From: Caulobacter sp.
GTDB lineage: Bacteria > Pseudomonadota > Alphaproteobacteria > Caulobacterales > Caulobacteraceae
Reading direction: 5' to 3'
NCBI GenBank assembly: GCA_030678995.1
Contig: JAUXTQ010000038.1
Location: 160,117-224,116 of the forward strand
Length of the DNA: 64,000 nucleotides
The position numbers and the translations under genes were made by a program. The notes below the pieces were generated by a model. That model was not told the DNA's origin. It was given only the letters and a program-made list of their open reading frames with translations, and did not search any database. How positions within the stretch are numbered: position 1 is the stretch's first letter; the number at the start of each line of letters is the position of its first letter. Positions 26,286 to 34,570 of the stretch are shown here, one piece after another.

Positions 26286-27934
26286 TGGCCAGGACCCTTC
26301 GCTGCGCGATCTACACCCGCAAGAGTTCCGAGGAGGGGCTGGAGCAGGGGTTCAACAGCCTTCATGCGCAGCGCGAGGCCTGCGAGGCCTATGTCCTGTC
26401 ACAGGCCGGGGAGGGTTGGACCGCCCTGCCCACCGTCTACGACGATGGCGGGTTCTCCGGCGGGGCCATGGAGCGTCCGGGGCTGGCCCGGCTTCTGGCG
26501 GACATCGACAGCGGAAAGATCGATGTGGTGGTCGTCTACAAGGTCGATCGGCTGACACGTTCGCTGAACGACTTCGCCAAAATCGTTGACCGGTTCGACG
26601 CCCGCAACGTGTCGTTCGTCTCGGTGACCCAGGCGTTCAACACCACCAGCTCCATGGGCCGGCTAACCCTCAACGTCCTGCTCTCGTTCGCCCAGTTCGA
26701 GCGGGAGGTCACCGGCGAGCGCATTCGCGACAAGATCGCCGCTTCCAAGAAGAAGGGCATGTGGATGGGCGGCAACCTGCCGCTTGGCTATGACGCCCCG
26801 ACCGATCTTCAGTCGCGCGCTCTGATCGTGAACCCGCCTGAAGCCGAGATTGTCCAGCACATCTTCCGCCGCTACCTCGCCCTGAAATCCGTACATGCCC
26901 TTCGCGCCGAGCTCGAACAGCAAGGTGTCCGATCAAAGATCACTGTCTCCACGCGCGGCAATGTCCGGGGCGGTGTTCCGTTCAATCGAGGCTCCCTCTT
27001 CTACCTTCTCAAGAACCGGGTCTATCTCGGGGAGATTCTGCACAAGGGATCGACCACGTTCACCGATGCCCACCCTGCGATCATTGATCGCGAGACGTTT
27101 GATGAGGTTCAGGGGCGCCTGACCGGGCAGGCCAGGCAGCATCGGGAGCGGACAACGCGCGTCTCGACCATGCCGCTCAAGGGTCTGATCTTCGATGCGG
27201 ACGGCAACCCGATGAGCCCGGCGTTCACGCGAGGCCGGCAGGATCGGGTCTACCGCTACTATGTCTCCACCCCCCTCCTTCAGGGGGTAAAGGACCCCCT
27301 GAAGGAGGGGTCGAGGCGGGTTCCTGCCGGTCCGGTGGAAGATCTGGTTCGGGGGTGCGTGAATCGGCTGTCAAAGGGGCGTCAGAAGGACATCCCTCGC
27401 TCCAGTTTAAGGATCGACGTCCTTGAGGGCCAACTGCGGCTCACCGTTCCAACCGGGCTGCTGATCGCTTCGCCAATCGACGCGCCCACCGACATCGAGA
27501 CGATCAAGGCCCGGCTTGGTCCCGGGGAGCGGGTCTCCCCTTCTGAGAGCGGCGAGGGGCTCGTGAAGGTGATGCTCCCGTGCCGGTTCCTCAGTCGAGG
27601 TGGCCGGGTCTGGATCACTGACGCAAGCGGACGTTCCGCCCAGAGAGTTGGATCCATCGACAAGACCCTGATTAGGGGGCTTCGGCTTGGCCATCAGTTC
27701 CTGGCCAAAACAGCCGACGCCCCTCTTGGCCGACCCGAGTTGGTCGTCCTCGATCAGTCGTTTGCCGACCCCTATCATCGCAAACTCGGGCGCCTGGCGT
27801 TCCTGGCCCCGGACATTCAGGCGATGGTCCTCGAAGGCCGGCAACCCGAGACCCTCAATCTGCAGACTCTGGTGAGCGGGGAGCTGCCCCTTCTCTGGGA
27901 AGACCAGCGCCGGCTGTTTGGCATCGCGGCCTGA
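26285..27934 (+). CDS. Large serine recombinase
   Basis: A 549-residue serine integrase/resolvase. The catalytic domain has YTRKSSEEG (nucleophile Ser14), YDDGGFSGG, VVYKVDRLTRS and the long helix FAQFEREVTGERIRDKIAAS. The recombinase domain follows (NLPLGYD through NRVYLGEILHKG), then a C-terminal DNA-binding region. Such enzymes integrate and excise mobile elements at short att sites. Around residues 330-342 the gene carries a perfect 17-bp inverted repeat (27272-27310) read in frame as PLLQGVKDPLKEG, which looks like an inserted palindrome. The usual zinc-ribbon cysteines are not evident. Last gene of a three-gene overlapping operon pointing toward tRNA-Ser. Confidence 0.92.
   Translation: MARTLRCAIYTRKSSEEGLEQGFNSLHAQREACEAYVLSQAGEGWTALPTVYDDGGFSGGAMERPGLARLLADIDSGKIDVVVVYKVDRLTRSLNDFAKIVDRFDARNVSFVSVTQAFNTTSSMGRLTLNVLLSFAQFEREVTGERIRDKIAASKKKGMWMGGNLPLGYDAPTDLQSRALIVNPPEAEIVQHIFRRYLALKSVHALRAELEQQGVRSKITVSTRGNVRGGVPFNRGSLFYLLKNRVYLGEILHKGSTTFTDAHPAIIDRETFDEVQGRLTGQARQHRERTTRVSTMPLKGLIFDADGNPMSPAFTRGRQDRVYRYYVSTPLLQGVKDPLKEGSRRVPAGPVEDLVRGCVNRLSKGRQKDIPRSSLRIDVLEGQLRLTVPTGLLIASPIDAPTDIETIKARLGPGERVSPSESGEGLVKVMLPCRFLSRGGRVWITDASGRSAQRVGSIDKTLIRGLRLGHQFLAKTADAPLGRPELVVLDQSFADPYHRKLGRLAFLAPDIQAMVLEGRQPETLNLQTLVSGELPLLWEDQRRLFGIAA
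27272..27310. repeat. Perfect 17-bp palindromic insert inside the recombinase gene
   Basis: Bases 27272-27288 and 27294-27310 are perfect reverse complements (CCCCTCCTTCAGGGGGT and its complement) around a 5-base AAAGG loop. The sequence is translated in frame within the recombinase. It resembles the GC-rich hairpins of alphaproteobacterial intergenic repeats and is therefore likely an inserted element that kept the frame open. Confidence 0.75.
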
Positions 27935-28312
27935 TCCGGCGGCGGCCGTTCCCTGCTCCTGCCTGCAAGTTCCCTGCTCGGTCGTTTTAAATTCCCTGTT
28001 CCACCTCATAACAGGCAGACTCCTCAAAGGGGGTCTAAGTGGCCGACATAGCTCAGGAATTTCCGGTGCTCCCCCACCTCCAGGATGCCAATTACCCCCC
28101 GATTTCTCAGGAATTCCCTGCAGATTTCCCTGATAGCAGGGAAACTCAACTACATCCCGGCGGCGCGGAGACGCGGCCCGCCAAAGGCGCGGAAATGCGG
28201 CCTCAGACGGCTCCGAAATCGGGCTGTCAGTTGAGTTTGGGCGGGAATAGTCCCGTGAAGTCGGGGGTATGGGTGTGGTGGCGTCCGGCCGGAGCGAAAC
28301 TCGCTAGGTGGA
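27935..28312. repeat. Non-coding stretch with repeated TTCCCTG, between recombinase and tRNA-Ser
   Basis: About 380 bases with no supported gene. TTCCCTG occurs at 27949, 27970 and 27992 (spacings 21 and 22), again at 28114 and 28126 (spacing 12), with the inverse CAGGGAA at 28137. A run of phased short repeats next to a large serine recombinase gene may be a binding region for the recombinase or a directionality factor, or part of an attachment site. No terminator hairpin is obvious. Confidence 0.55.
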
Positions 28313-28402
28313 TGGCGGTGAGAGTGGGATTCGAACCCACGGTAGGCGTTAACCTACACACGCTTTCCAAGCGTGCGCCATCGACCACTCGGCCACCTCA
28401 CC
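28313..28402 (-). tRNA. tRNA-Ser (anticodon GGA)
   Basis: A 90-base cloverleaf on the minus strand including an encoded CCA end. The acceptor stem pairs GGTGAGG with TCTCACC (one G-T pair). The anticodon stem CACGC/GCGTG encloses TTGGAAA, giving anticodon GGA. A long variable arm (GTAGG/CCTAC) marks a class II serine tRNA, and the T arm is GTGGGTTCGAATCCCAC. It reads UCC and UCU codons. It lies beyond the recombinase module, a position often used for integration. Confidence 0.97.
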
Positions 28403-28459
28403 AGCACCACCGGTCGGGGGCTGGTCAAAGCCCCCGGCGCAGGAAGGCGCGCAATATAC

Positions 28460-29416
28460 TCATAGGCCTTGCCGGGGCAAGCGCGCTGCGGCGGCGAGGC
28501 GCTCTGGATTGAACAATGAGCGCGGTTCGTCGCGGCGGAGGGTGACCGCCAGTCCATCCACGGCGAGCGTCCAAGCCCGGATTCGGGCCAGCGCCCTTGG
28601 ATCGCTGGCGCGGATCATTCTTTCGAGCCGCATCAGATCGGCGTTGGACTTTCGCAGCGCCGCGAGGCTACGGGGGAGACCGACGAAGCGCTCATCGAGC
28701 CGGCCCAGTCGAGCCCGCGCGGCGGCGACCATCACGAGCGCCGTCGCCGGATCCTTTGCCTCCAGCGCATAGTGGGCTGCGATGACGCCGCTCAACGCGT
28801 CGCCCAGATAGTCGTCCGCCCTCAGTGGCTTGGGCGAGCTGCAGGCGGCGGGGTCGAGAGTGCGAATGTAGGCCGCCAGCCCAGCGAGCACCGCCGGCGT
28901 CGGCTCGGGGCCGTCGAACTCCTCGGTGATCAGGCCGCGGATGAAGGTCTCCAGCGCCTTCGAGCGGGGATCATGGTCGACCTTGAGCGCCGCGCGCGGC
29001 CCGCCGAGGTCCGGAATGGGTTTGGGATCGTCGACACCGTTGCCGCGGTGGCTGCTGAACAGCGAAGACGTGACGTCTGCCGTGCCCGGCGGTCCAGAGA
29101 CGCCGGGAAATTGGAAGTCCGGATTGGTCCGCCCGTTGCGGTGACAAGTCTCACAAGAAAGGCCTGTGCGGGCCGCCTGACCACCGAGCAGCAGCGGCGA
29201 GCGGAACGCGGCGCGGCCAACCCCGATAGACGTGAGCTCGCCCGCGCTGAGGGTCGGCCACTGGAAGCACTCCGACGGCTGCTGCCCTAGCGCGGCCACG
29301 GCATCAGCCCCCGGCGCCAGCCAACGCATCTCGGCCAGCGGCGGGGTGTCCGAGGCGGCGAGCGCCGCCGCCGCCAGGACGGCGGCTAGAGCGGCTGGCC
29401 GCCGGCCTCGATCCAA
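28460..29416 (-). CDS. Exported mono-heme c-type cytochrome-like protein
   Basis: A 318-residue protein with a signal-like N-terminus (RRPAALAAVLAAAALA) and one heme-binding motif CETCH (Cys88, Cys91, His92) followed by RNGRTNPDFQFPG. The order of segments, with LFSSHRGNGVDDPKPIPDLGG and LAAYIRTLDP downstream, resembles cytochromes of the peroxidase/MauG-like class, but only one CxxCH is seen, so a diheme peroxidase is not supported. The likely start is TTG at 29416, inside the end of the TPR gene (31-base overlap); no ATG precedes the signal segment. Probably periplasmic and co-expressed with the TPR protein. Its redox partner is unknown. Confidence 0.72.
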   Translation of the reverse strand: MDRGRRPAALAAVLAAAALAASDTPPLAEMRWLAPGADAVAALGQQPSECFQWPTLSAGELTSIGVGRAAFRSPLLLGGQAARTGLSCETCHRNGRTNPDFQFPGVSGPPGTADVTSSLFSSHRGNGVDDPKPIPDLGGPRAALKVDHDPRSKALETFIRGLITEEFDGPEPTPAVLAGLAAYIRTLDPAACSSPKPLRADDYLGDALSGVIAAHYALEAKDPATALVMVAAARARLGRLDERFVGLPRSLAALRKSNADLMRLERMIRASDPRALARIRAWTLAVDGLAVTLRRDEPRSLFNPERLAAAARLPRQGL

Positions 29417-30306
29417 CGGCGCAGCTCCTCTGCTTCGGGGCAGCCATAGACGCAGGCCTTTTCCAGCCGCGCCAGCATGACCTTCGCGCCATCAAGGTCG
29501 CCCCGCTGCACCTTCAGCTCGCCATAGTATTCGGTGGCGCCCAGGTGGTCGGGATCGATGGCCAGGGCCGCCCGGTACCAGCCCTCAGCGCCATCGAGAT
29601 CGCCCATCCGCCGCAGGACATAGCCGCGGTAGGTGAAGATGTCCGGGTGCGGACCGATGACGCGGCCGGCCGCGTCGAGGGCGACCAGGGCCTCGCCGAA
29701 GCGGCGCTCGTTGATCAGGCCGACCGCGGCCAGATAGGCGCGGTCGCCGGAGGCCGGGTCGCCGAACTGCAGGGACGAGGTCGGGGTGACGGCGGGCGCC
29801 GCGATGGCCCCCTCGACCCGGGCCACGGCGGCCTTCAGGGCCGCGGCGTCGGCGCAGGTCGCGGCGCAGGTCGCCTCGCGGGCCTTCAGGGCGTCCAGCT
29901 CGGCCTTCGCCTTGTCGGTTTCCCCCAGCCCGGCCAGGGTCACCGCCAGTTCGCGGCGGGTGACGATATCGTCCGGCTGCAGCTTGGCGGCCTTCTCGTA
30001 GGCCTTGCGGGCGCCCTTCAGGTCGCCGTCGCTGGCCCGGGCGAAGCCGAGCATGAACCAGCCCTCCGGCGCCTTGGGCGCGGCTTGCGTGACCCGGCTG
30101 AAGGCGCGCTGGGCATCCTTCCACTTGCCGGCCTGCAGGGCCGCGACGCCCTTCTGGTATTCGGCGACAGGATCGTAGGACGGGCCGGATGAGCTCGGCA
30201 TGTCGCTGGAGCCGCCGCCGCCGCTGCCCGCGGCGAGGGCCGCGCCGCCGACGATGCAGGACAGCGCCGCGGCGCCGATGAGAGCCAGTTTGCTGAGACG
30301 GATCAT
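29386..30306 (-). CDS. Exported tetratricopeptide-repeat protein
   Basis: A 306-residue protein with a signal peptide (MIRLSKLALIGAAALSCIVGG) and a glycine/serine-rich linker, then TPR units: EYQKGVAALQAGKWKDAQRA, PEGWFMLGFARASDGDLKGA, and a second set near the C-terminus (DIFTYRGYVLRRMGDLDGAE, ATEYYGELKVQRGDLDGA). Four cysteines (CAATC; CVYGC) could form disulfides in the periplasm. The start at ATG 30306 has GGGGAGGAAC upstream. TPRs mediate protein contacts; the overlapping cytochrome-like gene downstream suggests the two work together. It diverges from msrA. Confidence 0.88.
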   Translation of the reverse strand: MIRLSKLALIGAAALSCIVGGAALAAGSGGGGSSDMPSSSGPSYDPVAEYQKGVAALQAGKWKDAQRAFSRVTQAAPKAPEGWFMLGFARASDGDLKGARKAYEKAAKLQPDDIVTRRELAVTLAGLGETDKAKAELDALKAREATCAATCADAAALKAAVARVEGAIAAPAVTPTSSLQFGDPASGDRAYLAAVGLINERRFGEALVALDAAGRVIGPHPDIFTYRGYVLRRMGDLDGAEGWYRAALAIDPDHLGATEYYGELKVQRGDLDGAKVMLARLEKACVYGCPEAEELRRWIEAGGQPL

Positions 30307-30426
30307 CGTTGTTCCTCCCCGTGATCCAAGCATGTCATTCTGACATAACGACGATCGTCCGTCAGGCCGTGAAATTATGCCGCCGCGCGCCTATCTAGGG
30401 CGCGATCCGATGATTGCGAGGACGCC

Positions 30427-31080
30427 ATGCTGTTCGCCAAGAAGACCCTCGAGATACCCGCCGCCGCCGCCGCCCTGCCGGGCAGGGCGCAGGAAATCCC
30501 CACGGCCCAGACCCATTTCGTCAACGGCCGCCCGCTCAAGGGACCCTGGCCGGAAGGGCTGGAGGCGGCGGTGTTCGCCATGGGCTGCTTCTGGGGCGTG
30601 GAGCGGATCTTCTGGCAGATCCCCGGCGTCTGGACGACGGCGGTCGGCTATGTGGCCGGCGCGACGCCCAACCCGACCTACCAGGAGGTCTGCAGCGGCC
30701 GCACCGGCCATACCGAGGCGGTGCTGGTGGTGTTTGACCCAATGGTGGTCAGCTACGCGGCCCTGCTGAAGGCCTTCTGGGAGAACCATGATCCGACCCA
30801 GGGCATGCGCCAGGGCAATGACGTCGGCACACAGTACCGTTCGGGCATCTATCCGTTGAACGAGGCCCAGGCCGGGGCGGCGGCGGCGTCGAAGGCGGCC
30901 TATGAGCAGGAACTGGCCAAATACCGCATGGGGCCGATCACCACCGAGATCGCGCCGGCGGGGCCGTTCTACTACGGCGAGGACTACCACCAGCAGTACC
31001 TGGCCAAGAATCCGAACGGCTATTGCGGCATCGGCGGCACCGGCGTGACCTGCCCGATCGGCGTGGGCGTGGAGGCGTGA
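30427..31080 (+). CDS. msrA: Peptide-methionine (S)-S-oxide reductase
   Basis: A 217-residue MsrA that reduces methionine-S-sulfoxide in proteins using thioredoxin. The catalytic GCFWG motif holds Cys54. Family segments [47 protein letters not shown] and GTQYRSGIY follow, and a C-terminal [18 protein letters not shown] supplies the resolving cysteines. There is no signal peptide, so it acts in the cytoplasm. It diverges from the TPR gene, and its stop overlaps the start of the YjbR-like gene. Confidence 0.96.
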   Translation: MLFAKKTLEIPAAAAALPGRAQEIPTAQTHFVNGRPLKGPWPEGLEAAVFAMGCFWGVERIFWQIPGVWTTAVGYVAGATPNPTYQEVCSGRTGHTEAVLVVFDPMVVSYAALLKAFWENHDPTQGMRQGNDVGTQYRSGIYPLNEAQAGAAAASKAAYEQELAKYRMGPITTEIAPAGPFYYGEDYHQQYLAKNPNGYCGIGGTGVTCPIGVGVEA

Positions 31081-31418
31081 GGCCGGCCGCCTTCGACAAG
31101 GCCTGCCGGGCCCTGCCGGGCGTGACCATGGATCACCCGTGGGAGGACCACGACGTCTACAAGGTCGGCGGCAGGATGTTCGCCGTCTACAGCCCTGGGG
31201 ATGACACCTTCAGCTTCAAGGCCAGCGACATCGCCTTCGAGGTGCTGACAGAGACCGGGCCGGGCAAGCCGGCGCCCTATCTGGCCAGGGCCAAATGGGT
31301 CTGGTTCGCCAGCCTGGCGGACCAGGACGAGGCCGAGGTGGCCGACTGGCTCAACAGCGCCCACGGCCTGATCGCGGCCAGGCTGACGAAGAAGCTGCGG
31401 GCGGAGCTGGGGATTTAG
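31077..31418 (+). CDS. MmcQ/YjbR-family protein
   Basis: A 113-residue protein starting at GTG 31077, which overlaps the msrA stop as GTGA. It has the YjbR pattern: [46 protein letters not shown] and a C-terminal [15 protein letters not shown]. The family has a cystatin-like fold and suspected DNA-binding or interaction roles, with no proven reaction. Co-expression with msrA is likely from the overlap. An inverted repeat lies just after its stop. Confidence 0.85.
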   Translation: MRPAAFDKACRALPGVTMDHPWEDHDVYKVGGRMFAVYSPGDDTFSFKASDIAFEVLTETGPGKPAPYLARAKWVWFASLADQDEAEVADWLNSAHGLIAARLTKKLRAELGI

Positions 31419-31442
31419 GCCAGTCGAGGTTCATCCTCATCA

Positions 31443-31568
31443 CCGTCATGGCCCGACTTGTTCGGGCCACCCAAGAACACGGTCGAAGGCGATGAACTCC
31501 TGACCGTCAGCTGGCCAACGCCCTACGCCGTCACGCTTGGGTGGCCCGAACACGTCGGGCCATGACGG
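31443..31568. repeat. Inverted-repeat element between convergent genes (33-bp arms)
   Basis: Arms at 31443-31475 and 31536-31568 are reverse complements at 32 of 33 positions, each with a small inner hairpin (GCCCGA...TCGGGC), around a 60-base centre. It fills the space between the stops of two convergent genes, so it could end transcription from both sides. Confidence 0.85.
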
Positions 31569-31589
31569 ATCTGGAATTGAAAGGGACAG

Positions 31590-32291
31590 CTAATCCAGTC
31601 CCTGACTTTCCAGTCGGGCCCGCAGCTTGCGGATCGCCTTCGCTGACGGCGAGCCGCGCTGGCGCCAGACGAGCAGGCTGACGGCGCCGACCGTGGCCAG
31701 GGTCATGGCGATGGGCCCGAACATCCAGGCCGCCGCCGCCAGGGCGAAGTAGTAGCCTCGAACCCCGGCGTTGAATGAAGAGAGGGACTGGTTGAGCACC
31801 TCGCCGCCGGCCTCGCCGAAGGCGGCGGTCATGGCCGGATCGGCGTCCTCGCCTTCCGGCGTCGCGCCGAAAATAGTCAGGCAGTAGTTCATCTGGCGGA
31901 TCGACCAGATGAAATCCAGCAGGCTGCGGGCCAGCACCACCAGGATCACCGCCATCTGCAGCTCGAACATCATCCGCGTGGAGGTCTGGATCACCTGAAG
32001 GCTGGAGAGGCTGGCGAACGACCGCTCGCCGCCGAACAGCACCCCGGCAGCCGCCGCGATCAGCAGCAGGTTCGATGAGGCGAAGAAGCTGGCCGAGTTG
32101 AGCGCGTGGCCCAGTAGCTGGCCGTCCATGAACCGGCTTTCCCGCCGGGCCATTTCCCGCATCCAGGCGGCGCGGACGACGGTCATGTCGGTGTTCAGCA
32201 CCGCGTTCCGTGAGAGCAGCCGCAGCAGCTGCTCGTAGAACAGCCAGCAGGCGGCGAAGAAGACCAGGGCGGCGAGGTCGACAAGCGGCAT
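31590..32291 (-). CDS. DUF599 membrane protein
   Basis: A 233-residue integral membrane protein starting MPLVDLAALVFFAACWLFYE at 32291; the longer in-frame start lies within the upstream gene and is rejected. About four hydrophobic helices are visible: residues 1-20; a central LLLIAAAAGVLFGG; MFELQMAVILVVLARSLLDF; and GYYFALAAAAWMFGPIAMT. Segments TVVRAAWMREMARRESRFMD and SSFNAGVRGYYFALA are typical of DUF599. Function unknown. It begins two bases after the MAPEG gene, forming an operon. Confidence 0.85.
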   Translation of the reverse strand: MPLVDLAALVFFAACWLFYEQLLRLLSRNAVLNTDMTVVRAAWMREMARRESRFMDGQLLGHALNSASFFASSNLLLIAAAAGVLFGGERSFASLSSLQVIQTSTRMMFELQMAVILVVLARSLLDFIWSIRQMNYCLTIFGATPEGEDADPAMTAAFGEAGGEVLNQSLSSFNAGVRGYYFALAAAAWMFGPIAMTLATVGAVSLLVWRQRGSPSAKAIRKLRARLESQGLD

Positions 32292-32293
32292 GG

Positions 32294-32761
32294 TCAGGCG
32301 CCGATCGCGGCCAACAGGGCCATCACGGTCATGGCCACCAGGATCAGCGAACCGATGGTCCACAGGGTGGCGCGCAGGTCATGGGTCCGGGCCGTGACGT
32401 AGGCGGCGAAGTGCAGCAGCCGCGAGACCACGTAGCCGTAGAGCAGCAGGCGGGCGAGCCACAGCGATGGCTCGGCGAACACGAACAGCAGCCCCGCCAC
32501 GAGGAAGAACGGCAGGTTCTCCAGGTCGTTCTGCTGGATGCGCCGGATGCGTTCGACCCGCTCGTCGGGCTCCAGCTGGCGCGGGTCAGGGTCGGGGTTG
32601 AGCGGCGTCTTGCGCAGGTCTTCCGGCGAGCGGTAGCCGCCCTTGACCTGCATCATCCTGACGACCGTCAGCCAGGACATGCCGACGGCCTTGAGGATCA
32701 TCAGCGCCGCGGCGATGACGTACGTGGCGAAGACCGGGTTCTGCAGACTGAAAAGGTCCAT
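32294..32761 (-). CDS. MAPEG-family membrane protein (microsomal glutathione transferase-like)
   Basis: A 155-residue protein with four transmembrane helices (NPVFATYVIAAALMILKAVG; LPFFLVAGLLFVFAEPS; LLYGYVVSRLLHFAAYV; LWTIGSLILVAMTVMALL). The RIQQNDLENLPFF segment is the family signature used for glutathione binding in MGST1-like members. Possible roles are glutathione conjugation of hydrophobic toxins or peroxide reduction in the inner membrane. First gene of an operon with DUF599, just downstream of the transporter gene on the same strand. Confidence 0.9.
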   Translation of the reverse strand: MDLFSLQNPVFATYVIAAALMILKAVGMSWLTVVRMMQVKGGYRSPEDLRKTPLNPDPDPRQLEPDERVERIRRIQQNDLENLPFFLVAGLLFVFAEPSLWLARLLLYGYVVSRLLHFAAYVTARTHDLRATLWTIGSLILVAMTVMALLAAIGA

Positions 32762-32797
32762 GGTTCAGGCTCCCTGAAGGTGAACGTCCCGATGCGC

Positions 32798-34255
32798 CTA
32801 ATCGTCCGTGATCAGGCTGGCCTTGCGGGTGTCGGGCATCAGCATGACGGTCAGCAGGCCGACCGCCAGCACGATGCTGACATAGGCGTAGAAGTTGCTC
32901 TCATGGCCGGCGCCCTTGAAGGCCAGGGCGACGTACTCGGCCGAGCCGCCGAACACCGAGTTGGCGATGGCGTAGGGCAGGGCCACCCCCAGGGCGCGGA
33001 TGTGGGCCGGGAACATCTCGGCCTTGAACAGGCCGGAGATGGCGCTGTAGCCGGACTGGAAGGTCAGGGCGATCATGATCAGGCCGAAGGCGGCCAGGGC
33101 GTTGGTGGTCCCAGCGATGGCGCTGAGCAGCGGCCAGGTGGCCAGCATCCCGCCGCCGAAGGCGTAGAGCAGCAGCGGCTTGCGCCCGATCCGGTCGGAA
33201 ATCCAGCCGAACAGCGGCTGCATCAGCATGAAGCAGAACAGCGCCGCCAGCATGATCTCGCTGGCCGTGGCCTTGGAGAAGCCCGAGGTGTTGATCAGGA
33301 ACTTCTGCATGTAGGTCGTGTAGACGTAGTAGGCGAGCGAGCCGCCGGCCGTCAGCCCCATGACCATCAGGGTTTCCCGCGGCCGCTGGCGGAACAGCGG
33401 CGCGACCAGGGCGACCAGCGACAGGATCAGCAGCCCGACGGTGATCGGCCAGGCGGCCTGCCCCAGCTCCGGCCGGGTAAAGGCGATGACGGCCGCCGCG
33501 GCGGTCAGCAGCAGGAAGCCGCCGACGGCCGCCACCTGGACCTTGTTGACCGGCTCATGCTGCTCCACCCGCTGGAACGAGACGGTCTCGTCGATGCCGC
33601 GGCGGATCCAGAAGACCACCACCGCCAGCAGGGCGCCGACGAAGAAGGGGATGCGCCAGCCCCACTCGGTCAGGGCGCTGTCAGGCATCAGCTTCTGCAG
33701 CAGGACGACCATGCCCTGGGCCGACAGGGAGCCGGCGATCAGGGTCACGTACTGGAAGCTGGACCAGAAGCCGCGCCGGTTCTTGCCGGCCATTTCCGAG
33801 AGGTAGGTGGCGCTGGCGCCATACTCGCCGCCTACCGACAGGCCCTGCAGGATGCGGGCGCCCAGCAGGATCACCGCCGCCAGGGCGCCGACCGTCTCGT
33901 AGGTGGGGGTCAGGGCGATGATCAGGCTGCCCGCGCACATCATCGAGACCGACAGGGTCAGGGCCGCGCGGCGGCCGGCCCGGTCGGCGTACATGCCCAT
34001 CAACCAGGCCCCGAGCGGCCGGGCGAGGAAGCCCACGGCTGAAACGGCGGCGGCCTTGAGCCACTGCGTGGTCTGGTCGCCCTCCGGGAAGAAATGGCCG
34101 GCGAAATAGACGGTGAAGAAGATGTAGGCCGACCAGTCGTACCACTCGACCAGATTGCCGGCGGATCCCCCGAGGATAGCCCTGAGGCGCTGGCCCGGCG
34201 TCATTCCGGGGGGCGGAGGACCGTCGTCCAGTACGCCCGTTTCCGTAACCGCCAT
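32798..34255 (-). CDS. MFS transporter, metabolite:H+ symporter (MHS) type
   Basis: A 485-residue, twelve-helix major facilitator. The N-terminus has GNLVEWYDWSAYIFFTVYF, typical of the MHS branch (dicarboxylate, shikimate, proline/betaine transporters). The loop 2-3 signature GMYADRAGRRAAL and the repeat-like ISDRIGRKPLLL are present, as is LQGLSVGGEYGASATYLSEM. The substrate is probably a small organic acid or osmolyte but cannot be fixed from sequence. An N-terminal proline-rich cytoplasmic tail precedes the first helix. Confidence 0.92.
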   Translation of the reverse strand: MAVTETGVLDDGPPPPGMTPGQRLRAILGGSAGNLVEWYDWSAYIFFTVYFAGHFFPEGDQTTQWLKAAAVSAVGFLARPLGAWLMGMYADRAGRRAALTLSVSMMCAGSLIIALTPTYETVGALAAVILLGARILQGLSVGGEYGASATYLSEMAGKNRRGFWSSFQYVTLIAGSLSAQGMVVLLQKLMPDSALTEWGWRIPFFVGALLAVVVFWIRRGIDETVSFQRVEQHEPVNKVQVAAVGGFLLLTAAAAVIAFTRPELGQAAWPITVGLLILSLVALVAPLFRQRPRETLMVMGLTAGGSLAYYVYTTYMQKFLINTSGFSKATASEIMLAALFCFMLMQPLFGWISDRIGRKPLLLYAFGGGMLATWPLLSAIAGTTNALAAFGLIMIALTFQSGYSAISGLFKAEMFPAHIRALGVALPYAIANSVFGGSAEYVALAFKGAGHESNFYAYVSIVLAVGLLTVMLMPDTRKASLITDD

Positions 34256-34319
34256 GCCGTCCCCCGAGCCGATCGCGTTCGGGGGAGGTTAGGCGGGGCG
34301 GTGAGTCAGGGAAAGAGCC

Positions 34320-34475
34320 TCAGAGGCGGCCCATCAGGAACAGGATGAGGAGGATGACCAGCACCAGGCCCAGGCCGCCGCTCGGGTAGTAACCCCACGA
34401 TTTGGAGTGGCCCCAGGTGGGCAGCGACCCGATCACGGCGAGAATTAGAACGACAATGAGGATGGTCCCCAGCAT
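34320..34475 (-). CDS. DUF3309-type small membrane protein
   Basis: A 51-residue protein, MLGTILIVVLILAVIGSLPT, then WGHSKSWGYYPSGG and a second hydrophobic helix (LGLVLVILLILFLMG). Two membrane helices joined by an aromatic, glycine-rich loop are the mark of DUF3309. AGGAGA stands upstream of ATG 34475. Function unknown. Confidence 0.85.
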   Translation of the reverse strand: MLGTILIVVLILAVIGSLPTWGHSKSWGYYPSGGLGLVLVILLILFLMGRL

Positions 34476-34570
34476 GCGAAGTCTCCTGAACAAAGTGGCC
34501 CGTCTCGCAGGACACAATTCCCGGAACCGTGCGGGGTTCCGGGCTGATTCAGGTGTGGCCGGGAGATGAC

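Noticed and set aside
28313..28402. tRNA-Ser as the proven attachment site of the recombinase
   Set aside because: I found no second copy of a tRNA segment in the window, so the link is only positional.
28039..28512. A 157-codon plus-strand frame across the tRNA
   Set aside because: It runs antisense through tRNA-Ser and repeat sequence with no protein-like composition.
32210..34042. A 610-codon plus-strand frame opposite DUF599, MAPEG and the transporter
   Set aside because: It is Gln/Gly/Asp-rich shadow sequence; the three minus-strand genes are recognised families.
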